Part shown: positions 23,618 to 32,023 of the stretch, in pieces | Numbering within the stretch: the first letter of the stretch is position 1 | Layout: every line of letters begins with the position of its first letter | Assembly: GCA_945860205.1 (NCBI GenBank) | Contig: CAMARK010000052.1 | Coordinates: 1-33,769 of the forward strand | DNA length: 33,769 bases | Source of the DNA: Reyranella massiliensis 521 | GTDB taxonomy: Bacteria > Pseudomonadota > Alphaproteobacteria > Reyranellales > Reyranellaceae | Reading direction: 5' to 3' | Notes under the pieces: model-generated | The model's database searches: none | What the model saw: the letters and a program-made list of their open reading frames with translations, nothing else | Told to the model about the DNA's origin: nothing | Made by a program: the position numbers and the translations under genes

Positions 23618-26600
23618 CAGTGCGTCGGTTCGGCGGGCTTCGAAACGGGCGCCAGCGCCTGGCCCATCATGCCCTTGATCCGCTCGCGTCCTGTCTGGAA
23701 GGCCACGTAAAGACCGGGGATGACGAAGATGCCGAGGAACGAGGCGGCGATCATGCCGCCGAACACCGCGGTGCCGACGGCGCGCTGGGTGGCCGCCCCC
23801 GCGCCCGAGGCGATCACCAGCGGTACCAGGCCCAGGATGAAGGCGAAGGAGGTCATCATCACGGCGCGGAAGCGGAGCGCGGCGGCGGTGGTGGCCGCGG
23901 TCACGATGTCCTTGCCACTGGCGCGCTCGGCCATGGCGAACTCGATGATCAGGATGGCGTTCTTGGCGGCCAGCGCAATCAGCACGACGATGCCGATCTG
24001 GGCGTAGATGTTGTTGTCGAGGCCGCTGAGATAGAGCGCCAGCATGGCGCCGAACAGGCCGACCGTCACCGACAGCAGGGCGGCGACCGGGATCGACGTG
24101 CTCTCGTAGAGGCCGACCAGGAACAGGTAGGCGAACACCACGGCGAGGCCCAGGATGAATCCGGTCTGGCCGGACGCGGCCTTTTCCTGCAGCGCGGTGC
24201 CGGTCCATTCGTAGGTGTAGCCGGCGGGCAGCGTCGCCTTGGCGAGCCTCTCCATTGCCGCCAGCGCCTCGCCCGAGGAATAGCCGGGGGCCGGGGCACC
24301 GTTGATCGTGACCGAGCGCAGGTTGTTGTAGCGGATGATCGACGAGGGCGCGGTGATCAGTTCGATGTTGGCCACCGCCTGCAGCGGCACGAGCTCGCCG
24401 CTGGAGGAGCGCACACGGACGCGGAACACATCGTTGGCGGTCTTGCGGTCGGCCGCCTCGGCCTGGACCTTCACCTGCCAGGTGCGGCCGAACAGGTTGA
24501 AGTCGTTGGTGTAGCTGCCGCCCATCGCCGTCTGCAGGGCCGAGAAGATGTCGGCGATGTTGACGCCCAGCGCCTGGGCGCGCTCGCGGTCGAGTTTCAG
24601 GTTGATCTGGGGCGTGGCCGCGCCATAGGTCGTGAACACGCCGGCGAGTTCCGGCACCTGCTGGGCCGCCACCATGAGGCCGCGCGCCACGGCGGCGAGA
24701 TCGGACGGCGAGGCACCGGTCAGGCTTTCGAGCTGGAACTCGAAGCCGGCCGAATTGCCGAGGCCCATGATCGGCGGCAGGTTGAAGGCGAAGACATTGG
24801 CCACCGCCACCTGGCTGAAGGCCGCGTTCAGCTCTTCCAGGGCGCGGAAGACCGAGAGGCTCGAATCCTTGCGCTCGCCGAACGGTTTTAGCGCGACGAT
24901 GACCAGCGCCCGGTTGGGCAGCGCCAGCCCGTCAAGCAGGCTATAACCGCTGACCGAGAAGATGTTCTGCAGCCACGGCCGGCCAGCGACGATGCCTTCG
25001 ACCTGCTCGACGGCCGCCAGGGTGCGGTTGGTCGAGGAGGCGTCCGGCAGCTGCAGTTCGGCCATGAAGGCGCCCTGGTCCTCGTCCGGCAGGAAGCCCG
25101 AGGGCACGAGGCTGGCGAGGCCGCCGGTGGCGGCGACGAAGCCCGCGACCAGCAGCAGCGAGATGAAGCCGCGGCGGGCGAGCGGTGTGACCACCCGGAC
25201 ATAGCCGTTGCGCGTCCTGTCGATGCCGTTCTGCAGCCGGGCGGTGATGCCGGTCGGCTTCTTGCGGTGGCGCAGGATCAGCGAGCAGAGCGCGGGCGAC
25301 AGCGACAGCGCGTTGATCGCCGAGATCACCATCGAGACCGACACGGCCACGGCGAACTGCGAATAGAGCTGGCCGGTGATGCCGGGGATGAAGGCGGTCG
25401 GGATGAAGACCGACAGCAGCACCAGGGTGATGGCGATGATCGGCCCGGTGACCTGGGTCATCGCCTTTTCGGTCGCTTCGGCCACCGTGAGGTTGGGTTC
25501 GTGCTCGAGGATGTGCTCGACCGCCTCGACCACGACGATGGCGTCGTCAACCACGATGCCGATCGCCAGCACCAGCGCCAGCAGCGAGACGGTGTTGGCC
25601 GAGAAGCCCAGCGCCAGCATGACGGCGAAGGTACCGATCAGCGCCACCGGCACGGCAACGATGGGAATGATGGTGGCGCGCAGGTTGCCGAGGAAGATGA
25701 AGACGACGAAGGCCACCAGCACGAAGGCCTCGATCAGCGTGTGGATCACGCTCTCGATCGTGGCTTCGACGAACACCGTGGTGTCGTACATGATCTCGAA
25801 GGCGACATCGTCGGGCACCCGCGTTTCGAGTTCCTTCAGCGCCTTGCGGACGCCCTCGGCCGTGGCCAGCGCGTTGGCGCCGGGCAACTGGGCGATCTGG
25901 ATGCCCGAGGCCGGCTTGCCATTGAAGCGGGCGGCCGAATCGCTGTTCTTGGCGCCGAGCTCGACGCGGGCGATGTCCTTGATGCGCACCAGTGCGCCAT
26001 CGGAGGTCGCGCGCACGACGATGTTCTCGAACTCCTCGATCGTCGTCAGCCGGCCCTGGGTGGTGATGTTGAGCTGGAAGTCGACGTCGTTCGACAGCGG
26101 CGCGGCGCCGACCAGGCCGACGGCGGCCTGGACGTTCTGCGCCTGGACGGCCTTGACCACGTCGTTGGGCGTGATGTCGAGGCTCGACATGCGGTCGAGG
26201 TTGAGCCAGACGCGCATCGAATAGTCGAGCGCGCCGAACAGCGAGGCGTCGCCGACGCCGGGCACGCGTCGCAGCGTGTCGAGCATGGTGATGGTGGCGA
26301 AATTCGAGAGGAACAGCGCGTCGCGGGTGCCCTTGGGCGAGTAGATCGCGACTACCTGCAGCAGCGCCGAGGATTGTTTCTTGGTCGTGACGCCGTTGCG
26401 CTGGACCTCGGGCGGCAGCAGCGCCAGCGCCTGGTTGACGCGGTTGGTGACGTTCACGGTGTTGAGGTCGGGGTTGGAGCCGACGGCGAAGCTGACGGTG
26501 AGCTGGTAGCTGCCGTCGCCACCCGAGGTCGACTTCATGTAGAGCATGCGCTCGACGCCGTTGACCTGCGCCTCGATGACCTGCGCCACGCTTTCTTCGA

Positions 26601-26775
26601 CCGCCTGCGCCGACGCGCCCGGATAGCTGGCGGAGACCCTGACCTGCGGCGGCACGATGTCGGGGAACTGCGCCACCGGCATCACGGTCATGGCGATGAC
26701 GCCGGCGATCGAGATCACCGTCGAGATGACGAAAGCCAGCCGCGGGCGGCGGATGAACAGCGACGAAATTGTCAT
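23617..26775 (-). CDS. RND-family (HAE1/AcrB-type) multidrug efflux transporter
   Basis: This 1052-aa inner-membrane proton-driven pump should expel hydrophobic or amphiphilic compounds through a periplasmic adaptor and an outer-membrane channel. The first transmembrane helix follows MTISSLFIRRPRLAFVIS. The periplasmic porter domain includes FPDIVPPQVRVSASYPGASA, and the TM4 proton-relay pair D410-D411 in IGIVVDDAIVVVEAVE matches AcrB D407-D408. The length is standard and the frame unbroken. I chose ATG 26775, which lies 4 bases after the adaptor stop; the longer frame to 26826 runs into the adaptor gene. No outer-membrane TolC-type gene is in the window. On the complementary strand, long open frames over this gene are shadows. 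Confidence 0.96.
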   Translation of the reverse strand: MTISSLFIRRPRLAFVISTVISIAGVIAMTVMPVAQFPDIVPPQVRVSASYPGASAQAVEESVAQVIEAQVNGVERMLYMKSTSGGDGSYQLTVSFAVGSNPDLNTVNVTNRVNQALALLPPEVQRNGVTTKKQSSALLQVVAIYSPKGTRDALFLSNFATITMLDTLRRVPGVGDASLFGALDYSMRVWLNLDRMSSLDITPNDVVKAVQAQNVQAAVGLVGAAPLSNDVDFQLNITTQGRLTTIEEFENIVVRATSDGALVRIKDIARVELGAKNSDSAARFNGKPASGIQIAQLPGANALATAEGVRKALKELETRVPDDVAFEIMYDTTVFVEATIESVIHTLIEAFVLVAFVVFIFLGNLRATIIPIVAVPVALIGTFAVMLALGFSANTVSLLALVLAIGIVVDDAIVVVEAVEHILEHEPNLTVAEATEKAMTQVTGPIIAITLVLLSVFIPTAFIPGITGQLYSQFAVAVSVSMVISAINALSLSPALCSLILRHRKKPTGITARLQNGIDRTRNGYVRVVTPLARRGFISLLLVAGFVAATGGLASLVPSGFLPDEDQGAFMAELQLPDASSTNRTLAAVEQVEGIVAGRPWLQNIFSVSGYSLLDGLALPNRALVIVALKPFGERKDSSLSVFRALEELNAAFSQVAVANVFAFNLPPIMGLGNSAGFEFQLESLTGASPSDLAAVARGLMVAAQQVPELAGVFTTYGAATPQINLKLDRERAQALGVNIADIFSALQTAMGGSYTNDFNLFGRTWQVKVQAEAADRKTANDVFRVRVRSSSGELVPLQAVANIELITAPSSIIRYNNLRSVTINGAPAPGYSSGEALAAMERLAKATLPAGYTYEWTGTALQEKAASGQTGFILGLAVVFAYLFLVGLYESTSIPVAALLSVTVGLFGAMLALYLSGLDNNIYAQIGIVVLIALAAKNAILIIEFAMAERASGKDIVTAATTAAALRFRAVMMTSFAFILGLVPLVIASGAGAATQRAVGTAVFGGMIAASFLGIFVIPGLYVAFQTGRERIKGMMGQALAPVSKPAEPTH

Positions 26776-26779
26776 GGAA

Positions 26780-27910
26780 TTACTGCTTCTTCGCGGGGGC
26801 CGCGGCCGGCGCCTCTGTCGGTGCAACGACCATGCCCGGGCGCACCCGTTGCTGGCCCTGGATGATGACCTTCTCGCCCGCCTTCAGTCCTTCGGTGATG
26901 GCGACCAGCCCGTCGCGCGACACACCGGTCTTGACCCGGCGTTGCTCGGCCACGTTCTTGTCGTTGACGATGAACAGATAGGAGCCGGTCTGGTCGAGCG
27001 CCACGGCGGCCTGCGGCACCGCCACCACGGTCGGCACCTTCTCGCCCTCGACGATCACGCGCACGGTCTGGCCGTCGGTCAGGAGGCCCTGCTTGTTGTC
27101 GAACACGGCGCGCACCATCTGGCCGTCGGTCTTGGCATCGGCGGTGACGTCGATGAAGTCGAGCTTGCCCTTTTCCGCGTAGAGGCTGCCATCGGCCAGC
27201 CGCAGGCGCACGATAAGGCCGTCACCCGAAGCGCTGGAATCGCGCCTGGCCTCGAGCAGCTCGCGCTGGGTGATGGAGAACAACACCCGGATCGGGTTTT
27301 CGCTGACCACGGTCGCGAGCACGCCCGAATCGGGGCCGACGATGTTGCCCGGCGAGACCGCGGCACGGCCGATGCGGCCGGCGATCGGCGACTTGATCTC
27401 GGTGTAGGAAAGCTGGATCTGGGCATCGCGGAGCTGGGCCGAGGCATCCTCGAGCTGCGCCTTGGCCTGGAGCTGCTCCGACAGACGCTGGTCGTAGGTC
27501 ACCTGGGTGCCGGTGCGGCTGCGCAGCAGTTCTTCAGCCCGTGTGAGCTGTGTTTCGGCATTGGTGAGGGCGGCCTTGGCGGCATCGCGCTGGGCGATCT
27601 TCTGGTCGACCGTGGCCTGGTAGGGCTCGGGTTCGATGGTGAACAGGACCTGGCTTTCCTTGACCAGGTCGCCGTCGCTGAACTTGCGGGGGCCGAGGAA
27701 GCCTTTGACCCGGGCGCGCAGCTCGACCTTGTCGACGGCGGCAGCGCGGCCGATGAACTCGGATTGGTCGGCGATCGGCTTCAACTCGGCGGGCTGGACC
27801 AGCACGGCGGGGGGCGGCGCGCCCTGCTGGGCCCCGGCAGGCACGCCTGAAAGTGCCGTTCCCAGAGCTGCCCCGAGAAGCGCCAAAGCCCACAAACGCT
27901 GCTCTTGCAT
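26780..27910 (-). CDS. RND efflux periplasmic adaptor (membrane fusion protein, AcrA type)
   Basis: This 376-aa adaptor links the RND pump to an outer-membrane channel. The N terminus MQEQRLWALALLGAALGTAL then SGVPAGA is a signal peptide with cleavage near A27. There is no lipobox Cys, so unlike AcrA it is probably not a lipoprotein. The beta-barrel and lipoyl segments include VKGFLGPRKFSDGDLVKESQ and SPIAGRIGRAAVSPG around an alpha-helical hairpin rich in Gln and Ala. ATG 27910 stands 8 bases after GGGGG; another ATG at 27916 would be only 2 bases from it. The C terminus is an Ala/Pro-rich tail ending KKQ. It is the first gene of the efflux operon. Confidence 0.94.
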   Translation of the reverse strand: MQEQRLWALALLGAALGTALSGVPAGAQQGAPPPAVLVQPAELKPIADQSEFIGRAAAVDKVELRARVKGFLGPRKFSDGDLVKESQVLFTIEPEPYQATVDQKIAQRDAAKAALTNAETQLTRAEELLRSRTGTQVTYDQRLSEQLQAKAQLEDASAQLRDAQIQLSYTEIKSPIAGRIGRAAVSPGNIVGPDSGVLATVVSENPIRVLFSITQRELLEARRDSSASGDGLIVRLRLADGSLYAEKGKLDFIDVTADAKTDGQMVRAVFDNKQGLLTDGQTVRVIVEGEKVPTVVAVPQAAVALDQTGSYLFIVNDKNVAEQRRVKTGVSRDGLVAITEGLKAGEKVIIQGQQRVRPGMVVAPTEAPAAAPAKKQ

Positions 27911-27927
27911 TGTCATCGCCCCCAGTC

Positions 27928-27944
27928 GTCCGTAACGTTCGGAC
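27928..27944. promoter_or_regulatory. Imperfect inverted repeat upstream of the efflux operon, candidate operator
   Basis: GTCCG at 27928-27932 and CGGAC at 27940-27944 are inverted arms around TAACGTT, which itself holds the palindrome AACGTT. The site is 18-34 bases upstream of the adaptor start, in the divergent gap to the TPR gene. On the minus strand TTGTCG (27962-27957) and AACGTT (27939-27934) are 17 bases apart and could be a weak -35/-10 pair overlapped by the repeat. Such sites are typical targets of TetR- or MarR-type efflux regulators, but no regulator gene lies next to it here. Confidence 0.4.
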
Positions 27945-28001
27945 ACTGCCTTAATTCGACAAAACGGTCACTGTATTTCCGGAAGGAAAAGGAGGGTTGT
28001 A

Positions 28002-29420
28002 ATGGCAGTGATGCGTTGGTTTTGTCTCGTTCTGTCGCTGGCGTTCGCCTTCGCGGCTCCTGGTGTTTCCGCCCAGACCCGAAACAGTTTCTCGAATCCC
28101 GCCGAATACGACTCCTACATGGCGGCGCTCAACACGCGCGATGCCGCCAAGCGCGCCACGGCGATGGAGGTCTTCATCGCGTGGTATCCCGGCACCACGC
28201 TCAAGACCGAAGCTCACGAGCAGTCGATCGCCGCCTGGCAGGCCGCCGGCCAGCCGGCCAAGGCCGACGTCATCGCGGCGCGGCTGCTGCAGTTCGATCC
28301 CGACAACGTGCGGGCGCTGGCCAATCGCGCCTACGCCGGACGCACGCGCGCCGCATCGGGCGATGCGGCGGCCCTGGCACCCGCGGTCGCCGCGGCCGAT
28401 CGCGGTCTAGCGGTGCTGCCCAAGTGGCAGAAGCCGCTCACGCTCACCGATCAGGCTTTCGCGCGGACCAAGGAACAGATGGCGGGAGTCTTCCACGGCA
28501 CGCTGGGGTTCGCGGCGCTGCAGGCCAAGGACTACGACCAGGCGCGACGCCACTACCGCCAGTCGGTCGCGGCCGAGCCCGACAATCTCCAGGACGTCTA
28601 CCAGCTCGCCGTCGCGCAACTCGAAGGCATGCCGCTCGATGCCGTCGGGTTCTGGTACGCCGCGCGTTCGATCGCGATCGCGCGCGCGACCAAGAACGAG
28701 GCGGCGGCGACCGACATCGACCGCTATGTCCGCTCCCGCTACCGGGTCTATCGCGGCAGCGAGGAAGGCTGGGCCGAGCTGGTCGCACGCGTCGTGGCCG
28801 GCGAGCGCGCGCCGCCGGACAATTTCGCCAAGTCGATCCCCCGCCTGCTGACGCCGCCCGAGGCTGCGCTGGTACTGATCGAGGACAACGATCCCGCGAC
28901 GCTTTCGTTCGCCAACTGGGCGCTGGTGCTACGCCATCGCGACGCGACGGCTGCCAACAAGGTGGCGGCCGAGAAGGTCTGGCAGGCGATCCTCGACAAG
29001 CAAATGGGTGGAGGGACGCGTCTAAAGATTCCGGTGAAGGTGATCTCGGCCACGCCCGATCGCATCGAGGCGGCGATCACCGACGAGAGCCAGGCCGCCA
29101 ACACCGCCGACCTTGTCGTGATGATGGCGCGTCCGCTCAGCCCGCTGCCGGCCGTTGGCGCCGGCATCTCCATCGTCGGCATGTTGAGCGACTATCGCGC
29201 CCAGCCCTTCGTGTTCCTGATGACGCGGGCCGAGTTGGCGCCGGAATCGCTGCCCGTCGCCGGCGGCCCCTGCGCCGATCCCCGGCCGCAGATGTGCACG
29301 CGCGACTACCGCCCGGCCTGCGGGCTGCGCCGCGATGGCAGCCGCAGGACCTATGGCAATGCCTGCAGCGCCTGCGCCGACGCCGACGTGGTGACCCAGG
29401 GGGCCGGCGCCTGTCCCTGA
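28002..29420 (+). CDS. Secreted TPR-like protein with C-terminal Kazal-type domain
   Basis: This 472-aa exported protein starts MAVMRWFCLVLSLAFAFAAP followed by GVSA, a signal peptide cleaved near A24. Helical tetratricopeptide-like repeats cover about 40-240, for example GFAALQAKDYDQARRHYRQS. Next come a helical stretch and a beta-rich part (LKIPVKVISATPDRIEAAI). The last 50 residues hold six Cys, C424, C432, C440, C455, C458 and C471, in a Kazal pattern: CX7CX10YX3CX2C, with the typical YGNAC. Classical Kazal domains have six residues before the Tyr, so there is a four-residue insertion. Kazal domains inhibit serine proteases or bind ligands. GGAGGG at 27991-27996 supports the start. Function unknown. 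Confidence 0.85.
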   Translation: MAVMRWFCLVLSLAFAFAAPGVSAQTRNSFSNPAEYDSYMAALNTRDAAKRATAMEVFIAWYPGTTLKTEAHEQSIAAWQAAGQPAKADVIAARLLQFDPDNVRALANRAYAGRTRAASGDAAALAPAVAAADRGLAVLPKWQKPLTLTDQAFARTKEQMAGVFHGTLGFAALQAKDYDQARRHYRQSVAAEPDNLQDVYQLAVAQLEGMPLDAVGFWYAARSIAIARATKNEAAATDIDRYVRSRYRVYRGSEEGWAELVARVVAGERAPPDNFAKSIPRLLTPPEAALVLIEDNDPATLSFANWALVLRHRDATAANKVAAEKVWQAILDKQMGGGTRLKIPVKVISATPDRIEAAITDESQAANTADLVVMMARPLSPLPAVGAGISIVGMLSDYRAQPFVFLMTRAELAPESLPVAGGPCADPRPQMCTRDYRPACGLRRDGSRRTYGNACSACADADVVTQGAGACP

Positions 29421-29424
29421 AGGT

Positions 29425-30255
29425 CTAGTGCGCCATCAACAGGGGCACGCGGCAGGATGAGATCACCTTGCCGGTGGCGCCGCCGAGACCGAGGAAGCTC
29501 AACACCTGGCCGCGGCCGTAGGCGCCCATGACCAGCAGGTCGGCGCCCTTGCCGTGGGTATAGTCGAGCAGGGCGCGGCCGCGGGCGCGGCCCGACACGA
29601 TGCCGGGATCGATCGCGTCGACGGTCGGGGTGATCCCATGCCGGCCGAGATTGCGGGCGAGATACGAGGCGCCGACATCGTCGGGCTTGCTGCCGGCCAC
29701 CAGGATCGTGATCTTTGCCGCCGCCTTGAGGAATGGCAGGGCATATTCGACGGCGCGCGCCGCCTGGAAGCTGCCGTTCCACGCCACGATCACCGAGCCG
29801 AACGCGCCGGTCGCGGCAGTGGGTGGCGCGATCATGACGGCGCGGGCGCATTCGTAGATGGCGGCCTCGACGGTCGCCGGCGCCACGTTCTCGGGATCGG
29901 CGCCGGGGCGGCCGAGCACCACGATGTCCGAGCAGCGGCCCATCGCCACCAGCGTATCGAGGGTGGCGGTCTTGGCTACGGTATAGGTGGCGCCCTTGAT
30001 CGGAGCCACGATCTCCTTGTAGGCGCGCTCGGATTCCTTGCCGCGCTCCTCCAGCCGCTCGTCGTCGACATCGATCAGCAGCGGCATCGCCTCGCCGCTC
30101 ATGGCCAGACCGCCGACCATGCCGCCCGCGGGACCGACCGGCAGATGAAGCGCGTCCACGGCTCCATCGAAATTGGCGGCCACGCGAGCGGCCAGACGGA
30201 ACGACATGGCGGCATCGGGACCGCCTTCGGACACGGCCAGAACGGACTTGATCAT
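29425..30255 (-). CDS. Universal stress protein, two UspA-like halves
   Basis: This 276-aa cytoplasmic protein has two UspA-like halves. The first begins MIKSVLAVSEGGPDAAMSFR. The second begins at about 152 with GSVIVAWNGSFQAARAVEYA and ends with the nucleotide-binding GAYGRGQVLSFLGLGGATGK loop, close to the Usp pattern G-x2-G-x9-G-S/T. Such proteins help survival under starvation or stress and may bind ATP. GGGGGAGAG stands 6-8 bases before the ATG. It is the last gene of a leftward operon after the Vut transporter and the DUF442 gene, and its stop is 4 bases from that of the convergent TPR gene. Confidence 0.9.
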   Translation of the reverse strand: MIKSVLAVSEGGPDAAMSFRLAARVAANFDGAVDALHLPVGPAGGMVGGLAMSGEAMPLLIDVDDERLEERGKESERAYKEIVAPIKGATYTVAKTATLDTLVAMGRCSDIVVLGRPGADPENVAPATVEAAIYECARAVMIAPPTAATGAFGSVIVAWNGSFQAARAVEYALPFLKAAAKITILVAGSKPDDVGASYLARNLGRHGITPTVDAIDPGIVSGRARGRALLDYTHGKGADLLVMGAYGRGQVLSFLGLGGATGKVISSCRVPLLMAH

Positions 30256-30344
30256 CGCGGACTCTCCCCCAGGGACAAATAGATCGGCAAATAGACGGGC
30301 GATTAAGAAGCGAATGGCGTCCGGCGTGCAAGCCGAGACTTCCG

Positions 30345-30808
30345 TCAGGCGCGCGCGGCCTCAGGCCTGCGCGGATCTGGCCAGGGGCCACCATCGTCTC
30401 GCCGACAGGATCGAGGTTCTGGCCAGCCCGCATGGCCGCGGCCAGGACCTCGTCCAGCGACCGGCCTGAGGCGATCGCGGCAGCGCCCCACAACAGCGCC
30501 GACCGCATGCCGCTCTTGCAGAACGCCACGACGCGGCCCGGCCGGGCGGCCAGCAGGTCAGCGAAGGCGCGCACCTGCTCGGGCGTGGCGCGCGGGCCGG
30601 AGAAGGGCAGGTCGAGGAACGCGAGTCCGGCTGCCTCGGCTGCCTTGCGGAGATCGGCGGTCCGGGGTTGACCGAACAGGGCCTCTCCGTCGGGCCGGTT
30701 GTTCACCACCGCGACGTAGCCCGCGGCGGCGATCTCCGTCATGTCATCTGGTCTGAGCTGGCCGGCGACGGCGACGCGGTCGTCGAGGGAGAGCAGGGCT
30801 GCGGACAT
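30345..30808 (-). CDS. DUF442 / TIGR01244-type sulfurtransferase-phosphatase-like protein, 3' end unclear
   Basis: From ATG 30808 the first 145 or so residues match the DUF442 (beta-lactamase hydrolase-like) family: SLDDRVAVAGQLRPDDMTEI, VVNNRPDGE, LPFSGPRATPEQV, and the active-site loop C97-KSGM-R102. That six-residue loop is the rhodanese-like length of this family. The frame then has no stop and would run on to 29351 through the whole usp gene in another frame. Stops in the other two frames lie at 30361-30363 and 30345-30347, so I suspect a frameshift near the C terminus, natural or a sequencing error. The left coordinate given is therefore approximate. The gene begins 7 bases after the Vut stop. 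Confidence 0.62.
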
Positions 30809-30815
30809 AAGCAGC

Positions 30816-31397
30816 CTATTCCATGACGACGGTCTTGTTGGCGATCTCGCGCTTGCGGATCCAGTGCACGACCGGCAGCGCCAGCAGCACCATCCACAAT
30901 TTGCCGAGGATCTGGCCGGCGAGGTAATCGAGGCTGCCGAAAGCGAGCCATAGGAACAGCACGCTGTCGACGACCAGACCCACCACACTGCTCGCCAGAA
31001 CGGCCAGCACCAGGCCGCGTGATTGCAGGGGCGTGTAGACCGCGAAGTCGGCCAGCTCGGAAAGCAGGAAGGCCACCGTCGAAGCCACGATCAGCTGCGG
31101 CGGCGCGACGGCGCCCGACAGCGCCGCCCCGGCCACGATCGCGGTGATCGCCACCGAGCGGCCGAGCCGCCGCTGCACCATGTCGCGCAGCACCAGGGCG
31201 AGGCCGATCATCAGCACCCCGGAGGGCGCCATCAGCGGCTGCCCGCCTGGGCCCCACGGCGACACCGGCACCAGGCAGGGGCCTTGCGGGACGCATACGG
31301 TGCCGACATTGCCGATCATCCAGTTGGCGGCGGGAATGCAGGCGATGAACGCCAGGAAATAGGCGAGGGCCTCGGCCTTCTTTTGGAACGTCGTCAT
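30816..31397 (-). CDS. VUT-family (YhhQ-like) queuosine-precursor transporter-like membrane protein
   Basis: This 193-aa membrane protein has about six hydrophobic segments and resembles the Vut_1/YhhQ family, whose E. coli member takes up the queuosine precursors preQ0 and preQ1. Supporting parts are the N-terminal AYFLAFIACIPAANWMIGNV, LSELADFAVYTPLQSRGLVL with the family E-x2-D pair, and a basic C-terminal WIRKREIANK. QueC, which makes preQ0, is encoded 0.6 kb away, which fits but is not in the same operon. It is first in a leftward operon with the DUF442 and usp genes. The window has no other queuosine gene, so the specificity is inferred. Confidence 0.8.
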   Translation of the reverse strand: MTTFQKKAEALAYFLAFIACIPAANWMIGNVGTVCVPQGPCLVPVSPWGPGGQPLMAPSGVLMIGLALVLRDMVQRRLGRSVAITAIVAGAALSGAVAPPQLIVASTVAFLLSELADFAVYTPLQSRGLVLAVLASSVVGLVVDSVLFLWLAFGSLDYLAGQILGKLWMVLLALPVVHWIRKREIANKTVVME

Positions 31398-31486
31398 GTG
31401 CGGCGCTCCTAGCAGGTCTTATGCCGGTCGGGAACCCGGCGCGGGGGGGAGGCGTTACCAAGGGACACCTCTAGGAGATTGTCCCG

Positions 31487-32023
31487 ATGCTCATCGCCCG
31501 TCGCGCCGCCCTGAAATTTGCCCTGACGGCCATGCCGGCCGCCTATGTCTCGACCGCCTTCGTGTCGAGCGCCCATGCCGTCGATGCCCTGCCGTCAGCC
31601 CGGTTTGTCGGCTGGGCCCAGAACTTCAACGACTATGAAATCGCCGCCGGCCGCATGGCGCTTGCCAAGTCGGGCAACGAGATCATGCGCGGTTTTGCGA
31701 CCCGCATGATCGCCGAGCACTCTGAAGCGGCCGAGATTCTGGTGAAGTCGCGCTCCGAGGCCGGCGTGTCCTATGCGCCGGATCCCGCGGCCTACCCCAA
31801 TACGGTAGCCGTGCTGCAGCGCCTGAATGCATTGCAGGGACCGGAGTTCGACACTGCCTATGCCAATGCCGAAGTCGGCAGCCACATGAATGCGGTCGAC
31901 CAGCTCGGTGCCTATTCGCAGAACGGCGACAACGGCGCCCTGCGCCGTTACGCCCAGGCGATGTTCCCCAAGGCCAAGGAGCAGCTTGAAGTTGCCAGGC
32001 GCATGGCCGGCGGCCGCTCCTAA
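31487..32023 (+). CDS. DUF4142 protein, exported
   Basis: This 178-aa protein has an N-terminal signal [20 protein letters not shown] with twin Arg at residues 5-6 and expected cleavage after SSAHA near 31. The RRAALK context suggests Tat export but is not a perfect Tat motif. The mature part is helical and fits DUF4142: [37 protein letters not shown] and [20 protein letters not shown]. That family is ferritin-like, with conserved His and Glu in paired helices; its role is unknown, perhaps envelope stress. AGGAGA at 31473-31478 is a good ribosome site. The gene overlaps the convergent queC by 4 bases at their stops. Confidence 0.87.
   Translation: MLIARRAALKFALTAMPAAYVSTAFVSSAHAVDALPSARFVGWAQNFNDYEIAAGRMALAKSGNEIMRGFATRMIAEHSEAAEILVKSRSEAGVSYAPDPAAYPNTVAVLQRLNALQGPEFDTAYANAEVGSHMNAVDQLGAYSQNGDNGALRRYAQAMFPKAKEQLEVARRMAGGRS

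Noticed and set aside
23515..27850. Three long + strand frames (458, 532 and 397 aa) over the efflux genes
   Set aside because: They are antisense to an intact RND pump and adaptor, show low-complexity His/Asp/Arg composition and no recognisable domain.
27905..29428. 507-aa + strand frame overlapping the TPR-Kazal gene
   Set aside because: Alternative frame of the same DNA, Arg-rich, no signal peptide; the TPR frame has a strong ribosome site and an ordered Cys pattern.
31398..31486. Riboswitch (preQ1 type) upstream of the Vut transporter
   Set aside because: I could not see the short pseudoknot pattern or A-rich tail expected on the minus strand. The gap is short and shared with the DUF4142 promoter.
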